A DNA stretch of 64,000 nt from Skeletonema tropicum (GCA_037178625.1 JAWZXG010000026.1:335723-399722), one strand, 5' to 3'. Positions 10,586 through 22,800 are shown, counted from the first letter of the stretch. A program made the numbers and translations. Notes: a model not told the origin generated them from the sequence alone.

Positions 10586-13500
10586 ATGAGAGTCGATAGC
10601 AATCCAAATGCATTTCGCACTGCTGTCTGTGTACTATGCGATAGGCTAATAATTGGGTGTGAGGCTATCCACAAGATAACAGTTGATTCGCTTCGTTTTC
10701 AGAAAAATAGGATAAGCGTCAAATCCTATGAGGACTACCACCATGTCACGCTGAAAGATGAGCTTATTTCACAGCATGAAATCAAAGGCCAAGAGCTCGA
10801 AGGCCTTCTGCTATCACCAAGAGCCAAGAAGACCAAGAACAAGAACGGATGTGTAGCATTTGAGGCATGCAGCCAATGTTACAGTGCGTGGCACAATGAT
10901 AGCGATTCACCGCCCAAGTATGCCATCAGTAACGGCTTTGCCATCGGCCACATCCCCACGGATATCATTGCCAATGAGGAAATCACAGAGCAGATGTGTT
11001 CGCTATTAGCTCCTGTCCGCCCTTTTGCCTACATATTCGCGTATACAGCTGGTGCTCACAAAGCTATCCGTGGTCACTTTAGCTTTTTCGAGGTTGATCT
11101 TACCCATACTGGTTCTGTAATGAATCACTTCTTGACAACAGGTGCAAACCCGCTTGTTTATGTCGTGTTATGTGGACGAATGACTCCGAAACAGAAGGAA
11201 ATAGTGAAAAAAAGAGCAAGGCTTGACACAGAGAAAATGATGGAAATATTAGAATGGTTCGTTAATGAGTCTGGCCACCCAGGATATGAAGGAGTTACCG
11301 CACCATCACAGTGCCCTCAGCCCAACATTATCGTCGACGAAGAAACACCCAACAATACTGATCAAGAACATGATCCAGATCTAGAAGCAAAGTTTGCTGG
11401 AGCTTCGTTCCACTTTACCAGCATCCATGAGCCGCAAGATGATACAGGGGTTTACGAATCCAACCAGAAGTTTACCAAAGCTATGATTGATCGTACAATG
11501 CCAACACTTCTGGTCAATGGTAGCAAGTATGCAGATCTTAGAGAACTTCTTCTCGAGAATATTGCGCCACTGCAATTTCCTTTTGGTCAAGGGGGGCCAA
11601 AGGCAAAGCGGAGGACTCACATATCTCCGGTGGAATGCTATCGTTACTACTGCCGACTCTCGCTTCCTCAATTCATGAGGGGGGACTTTCTCCTCTTGCT
11701 GAACCACATGTTCAATCGGCAGCGCAGTTACGAGACAGCCGTGGTCACTTGCAAATCCAGTTTATTCGGCCAGTCACTTGCGGAGAAGATGTCAAAACTC
11801 AAAATGAAAGACCTCGATCAGGCATTGTTTCAAAAACAAACCCGCCAAAGGGTAAATGGAACGGCTGGAGAATACATCAGGGCAGTGGAGGCAGCGTGCA
11901 AACCAGTCGGGTACACTGCTTTGAGTGCCAAACAAAATCGCCGCAAGCATTTCGCAATGGATAACTACTTCGGAGGCCATTCCATTTTCTTAACTACGAC
12001 TCCATGTGATGAATGCACCATCAGGGTCCAAGTCTTCGCCAACGCTGGCAAGGAGGTGGTGCTGCCAAATCTTGGTGTCTGGGATGACGAAGACCACTTG
12101 AAAGAATGTAGATTCAACTTTGAGCTGAGAAAGGAGACCAGACGTCTGTATCCAGGGGCATGTTCTCTTGTTTACCAGCATTTGATGCAGATTATTACAG
12201 AATGTTTGATAGGTTGGGACCCAAAGAAACAAACAGGGCGACTAGGCGTGTTCGGAGTACCAATAGCGTACTCAAGAACTGACGAAGAGCAAGGCAGGAA
12301 GACACTTCATAGTCACTGGCAAATATGGGTAAAAGACTTCAACAAAATTAGAGATGCTCTATTTCATAGTGATGACAGAAAAAAGAAAGCCGCAAGGGAT
12401 GCTCTCATATCATACATTGACAAAGTTGTCTGTGCCAGCTATGGGACTGATTTTGTTGTGACTCACAATTGTGATGAAGATAGCCCTGTTACGATGCCTA
12501 TGCACGAAATACTCCAGGAGGTAGAAGATAAGAATATCCTTCGCAAAGCACATCACCAGGATCATTGCCTTGATGTTAAGGGCAAAGTATTGGAATGCAA
12601 ACAGTGTGGGAAAACATTTTCGCCATCAGAGTGTATTAACATGGGTATTAGTCACTTACGTCAACAAACACTTCAAGATCATGCAGATAGCAGTAAAGAA
12701 GACGCACCAGACTCTTCAACAAACATGAAAAAGGAATGGCTCGATCAAGCAGCGATTCGCTACCCTTTTGATTTTGAAGAGGAAGGAAGTCCTACTGAAG
12801 CGCTGAAACAACAACACATCATAATGGATGCGGACGGAGACGGAGATGGAGCCAACGAACAAGAACAAGTAACTCATGAATGGCTACATGATAGAAACCT
12901 ACGCAGGGACCTCCTGCATCTTGTTTTTGACGAGCATGATTATACACATCGGGGAACATGTTTCAAGGGTGGGAAAGCAGAATGCAGAGGGCATTTGCCA
13001 GAGATGGCAAGTGAAGATTCCATCATTTTCGACAATGAAGCAATAGCTGGCGTGAAAGAAGGCCTGAGAGACGATGATCATCGTAACACAAGCGACGCCA
13101 ATGGGGTCAAGGTCATCCTTCATAACCATCTGAATGGTGAGGTAGAAGAAAAATCTCAGTATGCAATCTTACCGAAAAGACAGAATGGCAGTCAGTTTCT
13201 CAACCAACACAGCTTGGCGATTTCAGATGTTATTGGAAGCAATACCAATGTAACACTGGGTGATTGGAGCCACTCCTATTACACCACGCTGTACAAGTCC
13301 AAAGACACACAATCCGAAGACAAGATGGCATACCGTCGAGTCCATGCCTCAATGGCCAGGAGGCTGTATAGAGCACATGAACACCAGCAACATAGAGATC
13401 GACAAGAAAATGAGGAGAAGGAGGAGGAGAGAATGCAGAACCAGCCAGCAGAAGATGTCACAGCCACAGCTCTAGCAGAAGGCAGCACAACCACAGACAA

Positions 13501-16500
13501 AGATGACGGCGAAGAGGAACATGCCTGCTTTGTTGAAGGACTCGGGAGAATAATTACCGGGGTGAACGCATTTCTTTCCAGAGACGTTGTAAGCTCCACT
13601 ATGGCCCACTTACTGATCTCCCAAGGGGGAGAAAGGTTCACTTACTCACATGATTTCGATCACATTTCACTTCAAAACATGGAGAATGTACTAGAAGAGA
13701 AGGAAGGCATGCATTTCCGTTTGCGGAGGAATTGGAACGACGACACAAAGGAAACAATTGCATGGGCTGATTGCTCGACTTACGACTACATTCACAGGCC
13801 AACCGAGCTCAACAACTTGTGCCTTTACGAGTACACAATGTGGTACAAAAAGGAATACAAGAGCTTCAAGCAATTGAACGCCAGGAGCAAAAGCACTACT
13901 ACCACATCCTACAAGTTTGCCGACCTCCACCAAGGTCAAAAATATTGCTACCTTACGAGACGAACACATCCAGTCATTCCCATCATATACATGGCCACAG
14001 ACCTTTGCGACGTGAAGTCATTAGATGTGCTTGAGGATATCCCCAACAGTGGAACTGTGCAGCACAGAGAAAGGTACGCAAAAACAGCAATGCTGCTATT
14101 CTATCCATTCAGCAAAGCAGAAGATTTGGTGAAGAATGGGACCTACTGGCAAAAGTTTGTTGATGTAGGAGGGACGAAAGAGTATAGTGAAGCGATCATC
14201 GACGACACACTTGGTTTGAATCCATTGTCAAAACAATTTTGGAACCGCGGTAGGATGATTCTGGAAAACATTGAAACGAGGCGCATGGCCGAAAAGGAAA
14301 TGAAACGACCCAAAAGCAAGATCACATACTTGACGGACACTCCAAAGAGTACTGGGAAACGAAAGAGAGAAAACGTGGACAACGATGATGGATATGATAT
14401 TGACATAAGTGACTTCTTTGATAATATGAATGACGAGGGTTTACAGCAATTCCAAGCCTTAGAATCACGGCCACTTGCTGACGCCGACCTCAGGTCTCAT
14501 GCCAAGATAATGAAAAGAGCAAATGTTCGTGCATGTAGCGCTATCAAAACTCACGTTGATGACAATGTGTCCGTACTTGCAACTGCAAACAAGCCATCGA
14601 CATCAACCACAAATTCAGAGCACACTCAAAACAACGCCGACGCCAACAATCATCAACAGCAGCAGTCCGCATCCTACAATGTTCGTGTCCGATATGAGGA
14701 CATCCTCACTTTCATTCAAGGATCTTTGCTTGTTAGTAGCAGTGATAAAGGTACCTTTGATAGAGACATGGATGATGGAGATGAAGATGGAGATGGAGAA
14801 GAACCTTCATCGTTAAAGTTAAGGCAGCAATGTCTCAAACAGATTCCCACCATGTACGAGATTGCAAGGGGCAAGAGCAGTAAGTACAACCTCGACAACA
14901 AACAATTTATTGCCTATCAAATAGTGTGTTGTACATTTCTGCTCCAGCTCGTCATGGAGGGAAATCACTATGATACCAAGCTTGGAGAATTGCTAGGAGC
15001 AACGCTCGGTCCCTTGGCGGAAAGCGTGCAACATACAAAAGACAGTCTAGTCCGGGATCTCAAAGCAAAGGGAGGAAAGGAGCACCTCGTTATGTTCATC
15101 ACAGGTCCCGCTGGTTGTGGCAAGAGTACAACTATGGAAGCAGCCCAATACTACTGTCACAGATTTTGCACTGCTATCGCAGCCGCCTTCAATGATTATA
15201 CCTTCTACTTCACTGCAACGACTGGGTCAGCTGCAGCTCTCTTTGGAGGAACAACAATCCACAGCGCAGCCCACTTGAACAAAAGTAGGATCAATGATGA
15301 GATGAGGGCTATTTGGCGCGATGATGTGCGAATCCTCATTATTGATGAAATATCTTTTTTCAAGGCAAACGATGTCGTAAAACTTGACAAACAGCTGAAA
15401 AAGCTGACAGGCCGATATGACATGGTTTATGGGGGGGTTTCAATAGTCTTCTCTGGAGACTTCCACCAACTGAAGCCAATCTGTGCAGAAGATGATGTCC
15501 TCTACTCAGACTCCGATGCAGCTTCAATTTGGGAGAATACTATCAACTGTGCCATCTTTCTTGATAATAGCCACAGATTCAAAGACGACCCCGAGTTTGG
15601 GGAAATACTCGCTAGAATGAGAATGGGGGAGGATACACGTGAAGATAGAGAGCTAATAAACAAGCGCGTCGTCAGCACTAGTACTAGCTCCACTTCCACG
15701 CTAACATTGCCCGAACACGCACCTGACGCATGTTTTGCATGCTCTACCAACAAAGAACGAAATGGCGTCACGGCAGCATCATTCAAAATGCACATCGATG
15801 AATCGCATCCTACCATTGATGACGATAGCCCACCTCCTGATCACACTCTCATAATTGAGGCATCAGTATCTATATCCAAAACGACTGAGAATGAAAGCGG
15901 CAACAGCAAGAAGAGGAAACGAAGGCAGCGTAGAAAAGTTTCCGCGCATTTCCATGACACTGTCATCACGCAGCTGGGAGATGATGACATAAGGTCAACC
16001 GAGTTTGCAGCAAAAGGAGCTAAAATCGAGCCTGCCCTGCGCATCTACCCCGGATCCCACCATATGTGCATAACGAATGAGGATCTTGACCAAGGGCGAG
16101 GCAACGGGACTCTTTGCAAGTGCTTGAAAATCAAACTTAGAAAGGATGGGCGGGAGAGGAGGTGGAAAAATTGGGATGGAAAGAAGGTATGGACTGTGTC
16201 GGTTGACGACGTCGAGTGGGTGGAGTTTGAGCATTACCCAACCACCGGCACCAAAGCACGGACCTTCAAGCTCAAACCACAAGAATTCTCAGCCACAATC
16301 AAGTTCCCTCTGACTGAAACAATCAGTACAACCATCGGCAACGCCAAGGTCAAACAGGTTCCTGTCAACTCTAACATAGCAACAACAGGCCACAAGCTCC
16401 AGGGAATGTCCAAAGACATCCTCATCGTCAATGACTGGAATTATCGATGCGTGAACTGGGTCTACGTTGTCTTGTCGAGGGTGAGAACACTAGCTGGACT

Positions 16501-16651
16501 GTATCTGATGAAACCCTTAGACCTGGAACGCGGCTTCAATATTCCTCAAAATCTCATTCGCTTCGAGCAACGTTTGAAGGACACCAAAGAACGACCAGTT
16601 CTCGACATGTTGGGTTACCAATCAAATGCAGAGATCGATACAATGCAGTGA
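10586..16651 (+). CDS. Helitron Rep/helicase protein
   Basis: An open frame of 2,021 residues encodes a rolling-circle transposase. Rep motifs appear in order: SIFLTTTPCDECTIRVQ (~466), the HUH-type pair in TLHSHWQIWV (~574) and candidate tyrosines in SYIDKVVCASYG (~610-620). A CKQCGK zinc pair follows. A Pif1-like SF1B helicase occupies the C-terminal third: GPAGCGKST (~1506), ILIIDEIS (~1585), SGDFHQLKPI (~1624), TTGHKLQGMSKDIL (~1933) and YVVLSRVRTLAGL (~1960). The protein would nick and transfer one DNA strand and unwind it during transposition. The ATG at 10586 is used because the MITE removes the natural N-terminus, and the frame is open from 10508 if the MITE is excised. The catalytic regions look intact, so internal initiation at 10586 might still give a protein lacking only the N-terminal repeats. 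Confidence 0.88.
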   Translation: MRVDSNPNAFRTAVCVLCDRLIIGCEAIHKITVDSLRFQKNRISVKSYEDYHHVTLKDELISQHEIKGQELEGLLLSPRAKKTKNKNGCVAFEACSQCYSAWHNDSDSPPKYAISNGFAIGHIPTDIIANEEITEQMCSLLAPVRPFAYIFAYTAGAHKAIRGHFSFFEVDLTHTGSVMNHFLTTGANPLVYVVLCGRMTPKQKEIVKKRARLDTEKMMEILEWFVNESGHPGYEGVTAPSQCPQPNIIVDEETPNNTDQEHDPDLEAKFAGASFHFTSIHEPQDDTGVYESNQKFTKAMIDRTMPTLLVNGSKYADLRELLLENIAPLQFPFGQGGPKAKRRTHISPVECYRYYCRLSLPQFMRGDFLLLLNHMFNRQRSYETAVVTCKSSLFGQSLAEKMSKLKMKDLDQALFQKQTRQRVNGTAGEYIRAVEAACKPVGYTALSAKQNRRKHFAMDNYFGGHSIFLTTTPCDECTIRVQVFANAGKEVVLPNLGVWDDEDHLKECRFNFELRKETRRLYPGACSLVYQHLMQIITECLIGWDPKKQTGRLGVFGVPIAYSRTDEEQGRKTLHSHWQIWVKDFNKIRDALFHSDDRKKKAARDALISYIDKVVCASYGTDFVVTHNCDEDSPVTMPMHEILQEVEDKNILRKAHHQDHCLDVKGKVLECKQCGKTFSPSECINMGISHLRQQTLQDHADSSKEDAPDSSTNMKKEWLDQAAIRYPFDFEEEGSPTEALKQQHIIMDADGDGDGANEQEQVTHEWLHDRNLRRDLLHLVFDEHDYTHRGTCFKGGKAECRGHLPEMASEDSIIFDNEAIAGVKEGLRDDDHRNTSDANGVKVILHNHLNGEVEEKSQYAILPKRQNGSQFLNQHSLAISDVIGSNTNVTLGDWSHSYYTTLYKSKDTQSEDKMAYRRVHASMARRLYRAHEHQQHRDRQENEEKEEERMQNQPAEDVTATALAEGSTTTDKDDGEEEHACFVEGLGRIITGVNAFLSRDVVSSTMAHLLISQGGERFTYSHDFDHISLQNMENVLEEKEGMHFRLRRNWNDDTKETIAWADCSTYDYIHRPTELNNLCLYEYTMWYKKEYKSFKQLNARSKSTTTTSYKFADLHQGQKYCYLTRRTHPVIPIIYMATDLCDVKSLDVLEDIPNSGTVQHRERYAKTAMLLFYPFSKAEDLVKNGTYWQKFVDVGGTKEYSEAIIDDTLGLNPLSKQFWNRGRMILENIETRRMAEKEMKRPKSKITYLTDTPKSTGKRKRENVDNDDGYDIDISDFFDNMNDEGLQQFQALESRPLADADLRSHAKIMKRANVRACSAIKTHVDDNVSVLATANKPSTSTTNSEHTQNNADANNHQQQQSASYNVRVRYEDILTFIQGSLLVSSSDKGTFDRDMDDGDEDGDGEEPSSLKLRQQCLKQIPTMYEIARGKSSKYNLDNKQFIAYQIVCCTFLLQLVMEGNHYDTKLGELLGATLGPLAESVQHTKDSLVRDLKAKGGKEHLVMFITGPAGCGKSTTMEAAQYYCHRFCTAIAAAFNDYTFYFTATTGSAAALFGGTTIHSAAHLNKSRINDEMRAIWRDDVRILIIDEISFFKANDVVKLDKQLKKLTGRYDMVYGGVSIVFSGDFHQLKPICAEDDVLYSDSDAASIWENTINCAIFLDNSHRFKDDPEFGEILARMRMGEDTREDRELINKRVVSTSTSSTSTLTLPEHAPDACFACSTNKERNGVTAASFKMHIDESHPTIDDDSPPPDHTLIIEASVSISKTTENESGNSKKRKRRQRRKVSAHFHDTVITQLGDDDIRSTEFAAKGAKIEPALRIYPGSHHMCITNEDLDQGRGNGTLCKCLKIKLRKDGRERRWKNWDGKKVWTVSVDDVEWVEFEHYPTTGTKARTFKLKPQEFSATIKFPLTETISTTIGNAKVKQVPVNSNIATTGHKLQGMSKDILIVNDWNYRCVNWVYVVLSRVRTLAGLYLMKPLDLERGFNIPQNLIRFEQRLKDTKERPVLDMLGYQSNAEIDTMQ

Positions 16652-18597
16652 AGAGTTTTACTATTACTAGTAATCAGAAAGTTCATAAGGAGAAACTGCT
16701 CAGCAGATTGTAATTGTAATAAGAAAAAACAGGCTCTTACAAGCTCTTTGCTCTGTAAGGCAAAGAACAGTTCTTCACATGTTGGCATACTGCTCAGCAC
16801 CAATCTCATAATCATATAATAACAACTAGAGAATACATTATACAGATGAACCTTTTGGATCTACGAAAGCACCTACCCAAAAAACAAGTGCTCTATTATG
16901 CTAACTTTATGCAGCAAGAGAATTTCGTGCAGCAAGAACAGAAGCACGAAAGCCGGGAGAAGCTTGCCCTGCCGCCGCACGCCAATATATATACATAGCC
17001 AGGACAAGAGTTGGTCCAGAAAGTGAAATGTGAAATATGACCGCTCGGTGCTCCTCGGGTCACTATCGTGCTATCAATTAGTACCGAACGGTTTTGTCTG
17101 CCTCGTATCGTTTGGACCCCCTGTTGAGTTGAACGTGGGCTGGATCTAGGTAAAAGTACGGTATCGTAGGGGGATAGGGGGCAAAGCGCGTTCTTATTCA
17201 CCTCAGATTGCTCTGTATTTTCTACGGATTCGGGGGTGGCCCCCGTTTGAGGAAGAATAGCCCCGCGTGGGCGACAAATCTTTTGCTCTCTGCTCTCTCC
17301 GAATTAATTCTCAATCATCCTATCATCACCAGGAGACGTGCACCATAAAATAATAATGGCTAAGTACGACGATGTGTTCATAATTAATATCAAAAGCTAC
17401 AAGCAGGCACAGGAGAAGCAAGAGGCGGCAGCACCAAAGGGTAGTTCTTCCAATTTCATTATATTCACTTTGGCAAATCGATAAGAGAAGAGGAAGGGAA
17501 GAAAGAAGAGCATGGTATCGTGATTTGTTTGGAAAAGTTAATGGCCGAATGGAAGGTCGCCCTCTACTTTGGTGGTTGTAGAGAGCTCGTCTGCCTCAAA
17601 GTCTTACATTCAGTGTAATATTGTGGTGTTCATGGTGTGTAAAGGAACTGTGCGAGCTGGCGTTCGTGTTATTCAACCCTCAGTGGTCTGTGTATTAATG
17701 GGCACGCCAGCCCCAGGATGTATCGACACGCCCCCCCATGAACATCATCCTTTGATCACGAGATAACGTCCCCCTTCAAACATTTTATGCATCATGTGAT
17801 TCTCTTTTGACGGTGGTTGTGGTGGTCGTATATATTATTGTGTCTATTATCAATGCCTCGTCATTATATTATCTAACCATCCATGATTCATTTTTTGTCC
17901 TTCCCATATATAGGCAGCGAAGACAAATCGATACCTCTCTTATCATATTATTATTGGTGATCGAAAGCTACAGTTTCAGCGGGGGGAGATGAAACTCGAT
18001 TGGAAGCTTTTGCACTTAATGAGAATATCTTTAATGATCGTCTCAATTGGCACGGGGGATCCCACCTCCCCCTCCTCCTCCCTCCTCCCCCCGTGAGGAT
18101 TGTGATCATGGGCATGGGGAAGATGAAGAGCAGCAAATCCCAAGGATCCCTATATATTGGGAATTCTCCCACCTCTAGATCATATTATCGAGACGTTACT
18201 CCAACAAAAGCCTGATCACGATGTGTATCTATATGGCAGCGTTGAGAGCGCTTACGATTCTTTCTGCCCTGGAGCGGATGTTGCGTATCAAGCTCCAATT
18301 ATTGTTGCTATTACCCTGCTGACCGGCCGAGTCCCTACTCGTTTATATACTTATACTTATAGGATGACAGCATTCAATAACCAATGTAGTACTATATCTT
18401 TATTGATTCTTTCCTTCATCGTCTCTAGAGAGGCAAGCAGCTGTGCGTCGTCCAAGCGAAAGGCACACAACTTTCCACGCAATCACTTTTACAGCACACA
18501 GCACCGCAGTCGTCAAAACAAAAAGCATCATGAACATAAACAAGACTTCAATTTATAGCTTCTGGAATATTTTGAACGTGCGCACGCATTCGAATAT
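16652..18597. other. Region without recognised gene
   Basis: Nothing convincing is seen. Notable points are a 42-codon frame starting MAKYDDVFIINIKSYKQ (17356-17484) with no known match, CT-rich low complexity near 18061-18095 (CTCCTCCTCC), and a short GGGGGTGGCCCCC palindrome near 17231. The Helitron 3' end should fall in the left part. Confidence 0.5.
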
Positions 18598-19036
18598 CAT
18601 CCTAGCATTGTTGAGGTAATTTGTCACGATGAAGTCGGACGGATTGAAGAAAAAGCATTCTTTCAATGCACTTCTTTTAAGACGAGTCATCATGCCGAGC
18701 GTCAAGTACAGCCCTGACGGATGTGGAAGGTGGAATGTTGGAAATAATTGAAGAAGGGGCATTCTGTAACTGCTTCGCTTTGGAAAGACTCATCATCCCA
18801 CTGAAAGATGGCGCTATTACAGATGATAATGTAATCATGGAGTGACGAGATTTGAGGCACGTCAATCTGATTGAGGGGGAGCTGCATAAGACTAAAGCTG
18901 CTTTACATTTGGAGGAATGGAGAAATGACATGTATGTAGAAATTCATTCAATCAACATGATTCTTCCCAAAGCATATGCTGGTCACTACAGTGGTGGTGA
19001 TGATGATGATGAGGAAGAATATGATCCATGTACTTC
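18598..19036 (+). pseudogene. BspA-type leucine-rich repeat (LRR_5) protein fragment
   Basis: The plus strand encodes repeat signatures typical of LRR_5/BspA proteins: VGRIEEKAFFQCTSF (from 18598), then LEIIEEGAFCNCFALERL (from 18711), then the characteristic tail LHLEEWRNDMYVEIHSIN. The frame changes near 18690-18711 and an in-frame TGA sits at 18843-18845, so the gene is broken. Similarity fades after the Asp/Glu-rich DDDDEEEYD. LRR_5 proteins are highly expanded in diatoms (family knowledge). The N-terminal repeats are missing. Confidence 0.65.
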
Positions 19037-19101
19037 CGCCGGGCTCCAGCCTCTCATGTATTATCATAATAGCCAATCCGTGACGCTGCTTATAGTAAAC
19101 G

Positions 19102-19813
19102 TTATCCCACTGCTTCGTCTAGCGCACCATGCCCCTTGTACTTGAATAACGCTCGAGCATAGTCCACTGCAGCTTCCTCCTCATTGTCGAAATACCCGAT
19201 GTTATGTTTCTTTGCATCAATCAAGATTTGCGCATGCCATTTCTTCATTTGTTTATGGAAGCAGACTCCAGTATATTTCGATGCGCCGTCTTTAATTCGC
19301 CCGCTGCTTTTCGGAATAGCTGGCTGTGGCGGAATTCCTGTCAGATCGAGGGTAGACTCTCTCTGCTGCCGCTGCTCTCTTCCTCCGTACTTGAATAACG
19401 CACGAGCATAGTCCACTGCAGCTTCCTCTTCATTCTCATACAACCCGATGAAATATTGCTTTCCATCGATGTTGATACGTGCCTGCCATTTATTCAGTTG
19501 TTTACTGAAGCTGACTCCAGTGTATTTCGATGCTCCGTCCTTAATGCGCTTGTTACTTTTAGGAATGGGCGGCTGTGGAGGAACGTTACTCAGATCAAGG
19601 TTAGACTCTGCTGCCTCTGCCGCCTTTCTCCATACTTGAATATCGCTCTAGCATAGTCAACTCAGCTTCCTCCTCATTGTCGTAATAGCCGATGTTATGG
19701 TTCTTTGCATCAATCGTGATTTCCGCATGCCATTTCTTCTTTTGTTTATGGAAGCTGACTCCAGTGTATTTCGATGCTCCGTCCTTAGATCTAGATCGAG
19801 AGAGAAACAACAC
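19102..19813 (-). pseudogene. Three-domain AP2/ERF fragment, frameshifted
   Basis: Read on the minus strand, three AP2-like domains follow each other at about 19800-19628, 19560-19383 and 19295-19125. Each carries DGASKYTGVxFxKQxxKW, then an IxIDxKxxxIGxxxNEEEAA strand-helix motif and VDYARALFKY. AP2 domains bind DNA. One base is lost in the first domain near 19662 and about four bases in the linker near 19615, compared with the second linker, so the first domain is out of frame. The 5' side is cut at 19787-19813 where satellite sequence starts. Linkers contain PPQPxIPKS. Confidence 0.75.
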
Positions 19814-22800
19814 CTGATAAATGCAATCCTACCTTGTGATAGTTGATTGTGAGGCTGGGACGTCAGCGTCAGTTTGCCCGCTATTCACAAATGAAAGCAA
19901 CTACAACCGTTCTTTTCAAGAAGAACAATCAGTATTAGCTCTTCTTTTGAGTTGTACATAATCAGAAGCAATGCACCTGCACAGTCACTTACGCAATAGG
20001 TGTGAACATTTCTCTCGTTGAGGTGATCGGACAAGTCGAGTACCGGATTGACACAACATGTTCAAGTTGCGAGAAATATCTCTGGTTTAGATTGATCTTC
20101 ACCTGCCGCTGCACCGCTGGCTGGTATGTACAAATGCAGTTTCAAAGCTCCCAGTGAAAAGATTATATTCATTTTTGCCACAATTACATTTCAGGGGACG
20201 ATCACAATCGGATCCAGGGCCGGGAGGGGACTGTACTCGTATTCATATTCATACGCTTGTTCATGATGAGCCGCATCTCTCTTCTGTTTGCTGTAACCAA
20301 ACCAACCCAATTCTTCACTCCTCCTTTCTCACGAAGCATCCATATCCACTATGAGTCCCACTGTCAATTCGTGCTCCATGGGGTCGCACGTTTTGCCTTC
20401 AAGGACGTTCTGAAACGCAAGAGGTCGCATCCCAGCCCCAGCCCCAGCCCCAGCCCCACCCTCATATTCATATTCACCTTCATGGTGGAACTTGACTTGC
20501 GCTTGAGTCGTCGCATCTTACCTACAAACAATGGCAAGACTTCTCTTCTCTACTTCGAAGGGGGCAACGATGAAGAGACTGGTCATTTGAAGATATCTAT
20601 TGTTGTCAGCAGGACAAGCCGGCCGTAGAATGTGCTGAGTCTGTGTCCTTTGAAAGTAGTAAGGAGGTCAAGATTCTTCAGCGTAAGGTACAGTCTTGTG
20701 TCAACATGTTCAAGTTGCGAGAAATATCTCTGGTTTAGATTGATCTTCACCTGCCGCTGCACCGCTGGCTGGTATGTACAAATGCAGTTTCAAAGCTCCC
20801 AGTGAAAAGATTATATTCATTGTTGCCACAATTACATTTCAGGGGACGATCACAATCGGATCCAGGGCCGGGAGGGGACTGTACTCGTATTCATACGCTT
20901 GTTCGTCATGAGCCGCATCTCTCTTCTGTTTGCTGTAACCAAACCAACCCAATTCTTCACTCCTCCTTTCTCACGAAGCATCCATATCCACTATGAGTCC
21001 CACTGTCAATTCGTGCTCCATGGGGTCGCACGTTTTGCCTTCAAGGACGTTCTGAAACGCAAGAGGTGGCATCCCAGCCCCAGCCCCAGCCCCAGCCCCA
21101 CCCTCATATTCACATTCACCTTCATGGTGGAACTTGACTTGCGCTTGAGTCGTCGCATCTTACCTACAAACAATGGCAAGACTTCTCTTCTCTACTTCGA
21201 AGGGGGCAACGATGAAGAGACTGGTCATTTGAAGATATCTATTGTTGTCAGCAGGACAAGCCGGCCGTAGAATGTGCTGAGTCTGTGTGCTTTGAAAGTA
21301 GTAAGGAGGTCAAGATTCTTCAGCGTAAGGTACAGTCTTGTGTGTTGGAGAGGCATTAGCCAATGCTCCTGATGATACTTCATCTATCGTATCAAACGTT
21401 GTCACTGTAGCAATGAGCCGCTTGTAGCGTAGTGGCCCAAAACACTTGCCTACGATAGCATAGAAGCAGATCAGGATTGCATAGACGTGACACATCTATC
21501 TCTACAAGCTATGCTATAGCTTGGTAGATGACCTAATGCCGCCAAGTGCTGTGTTACAGTCGAGCAACTAACATATCGTATCAAGCGTTGTCTCTCGTGA
21601 AATTGCCCCCTGCCTCTCTAGAGCTAGAGGCCTAGCTGAGCCTGCCACCGTGCGGACAAACTGAAACTGAATAGTTGCGTGGGCGCGAGCTGCCACAGCG
21701 GAGAGCGACACGAAGATGAAAGATAGAAAGTTGCTAGAGAGCTTCTTCCTGAGATCTTATGATTGAATGACTACCGAAAGAATCGAAGGCTCTAGATCTA
21801 GATCGAGAGAGAAATAGAGAAACAACATCTGATAAATGCAATCCTACCTTGTGATAGTTGATTGTGAGGCTGGGACGTCAGCGTCAGTTTGCCCGCTATT
21901 CACAAATGAAAGCAACTACAACCGTTCTTTTCAAGAAGAACAATCAGTATTAGCTCTTCTTTTGAGTTGTACATAATCAGAAGCAATGCACCTGCACAGT
22001 CACTTACGCAGTATATAGGTGTGAACATTTCTCTAGTTGAGGTGATCGGACAAGTCGAGTACCGGATTGACACAACATGTTCAAGTTGCGAGAAATATCT
22101 CTGGTTTAGATTGATCTTCACCTGCCGCTGCACCGCTGGCTGGTATGTACAAATGCAGTTTCAAAGCTCCCAGTGAAAAGATTATATTCATTGTTGCCAC
22201 AATTACATTTCAGGGGACGATCACAATCGGATCCAGGGCGGGGAGGGGACTGTACTCGTATTCATACGCTTGTTCGTCATGAGCCGCATCTCTCTTCTGT
22301 TTGCTGTAACCAAACCAACCCAATTCTTCACTCCTCCTTTCTCACGAAGCATCCATATCCACTATGAGTCCCACTGTCAATTCGTGCTCCATGGGGTCGC
22401 ACGTTTTGCCTTCAAGGACGTTCTGAAACGCAAGAGGTGGCATCCCAGCCCCAGCCCCACCCTCATATTCACATTCACCTTCATGGTGGAACTTGACTTG
22501 CGCTTGAGTCGTCGCATCTTACCTACAAACAATGGCAAGACTTCTCTTCTCTACTTCGAAGGGGGCAACGATGAAGAGACTGGTCATTTGAAGATATCTA
22601 TTGTTGTCAGCAGGACAAGCCGGCCGTAGAATGTGCTGAGTCTGTGTGCTTTGAAAGTAGTAAGGAGGTCAAGATTCTTCAGCGTAAGGTACAGTCTTGT
22701 GTGTTGGAGAGGCATTAGCCAATGCTCCTGATGATACTTCATCTATCGTATCAAACGTTGTCACTGTAGCAATGAGCCGCTTGTAGCGTAGTGGCCCAAA

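Larger units (their letters stand above)
9701..16651 (+). mobile_element. Helitron coding core (RepHel), interrupted by a MITE
   Basis: Everything from the repetitive N-terminal frame (9701) to the end of the helicase (16651) reads as one former RepHel gene. If the MITE and one copy of its target duplication are ignored, the upstream frame (codons at 10110, 10128...) runs open and in phase through 10508-10585 into the large frame. The termini were not identified. A hairpin with TCTTTGC/GCAAAGA arms lies near 16747-16768, but no CTRR end sits at the usual distance from it. Confidence 0.75.

Noticed and set aside
16747..16826. Hairpin (TCTTTGC/GCAAAGA) followed by CTAG as the Helitron 3' end
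   Set aside because: CTAG lies more than 50 bases after the hairpin instead of the usual 10-15, and no matching 5' TC end was found.
17356..17484. 42-codon frame starting MAKYDDVFIINIK
   Set aside because: The start context looks plausible but there is no similarity, no clear splice continuation and no neighbour evidence.
21353..21400. CTGATGA in the satellite unit as a hammerhead core
   Set aside because: No stem II and no GAAA follow at a workable distance.
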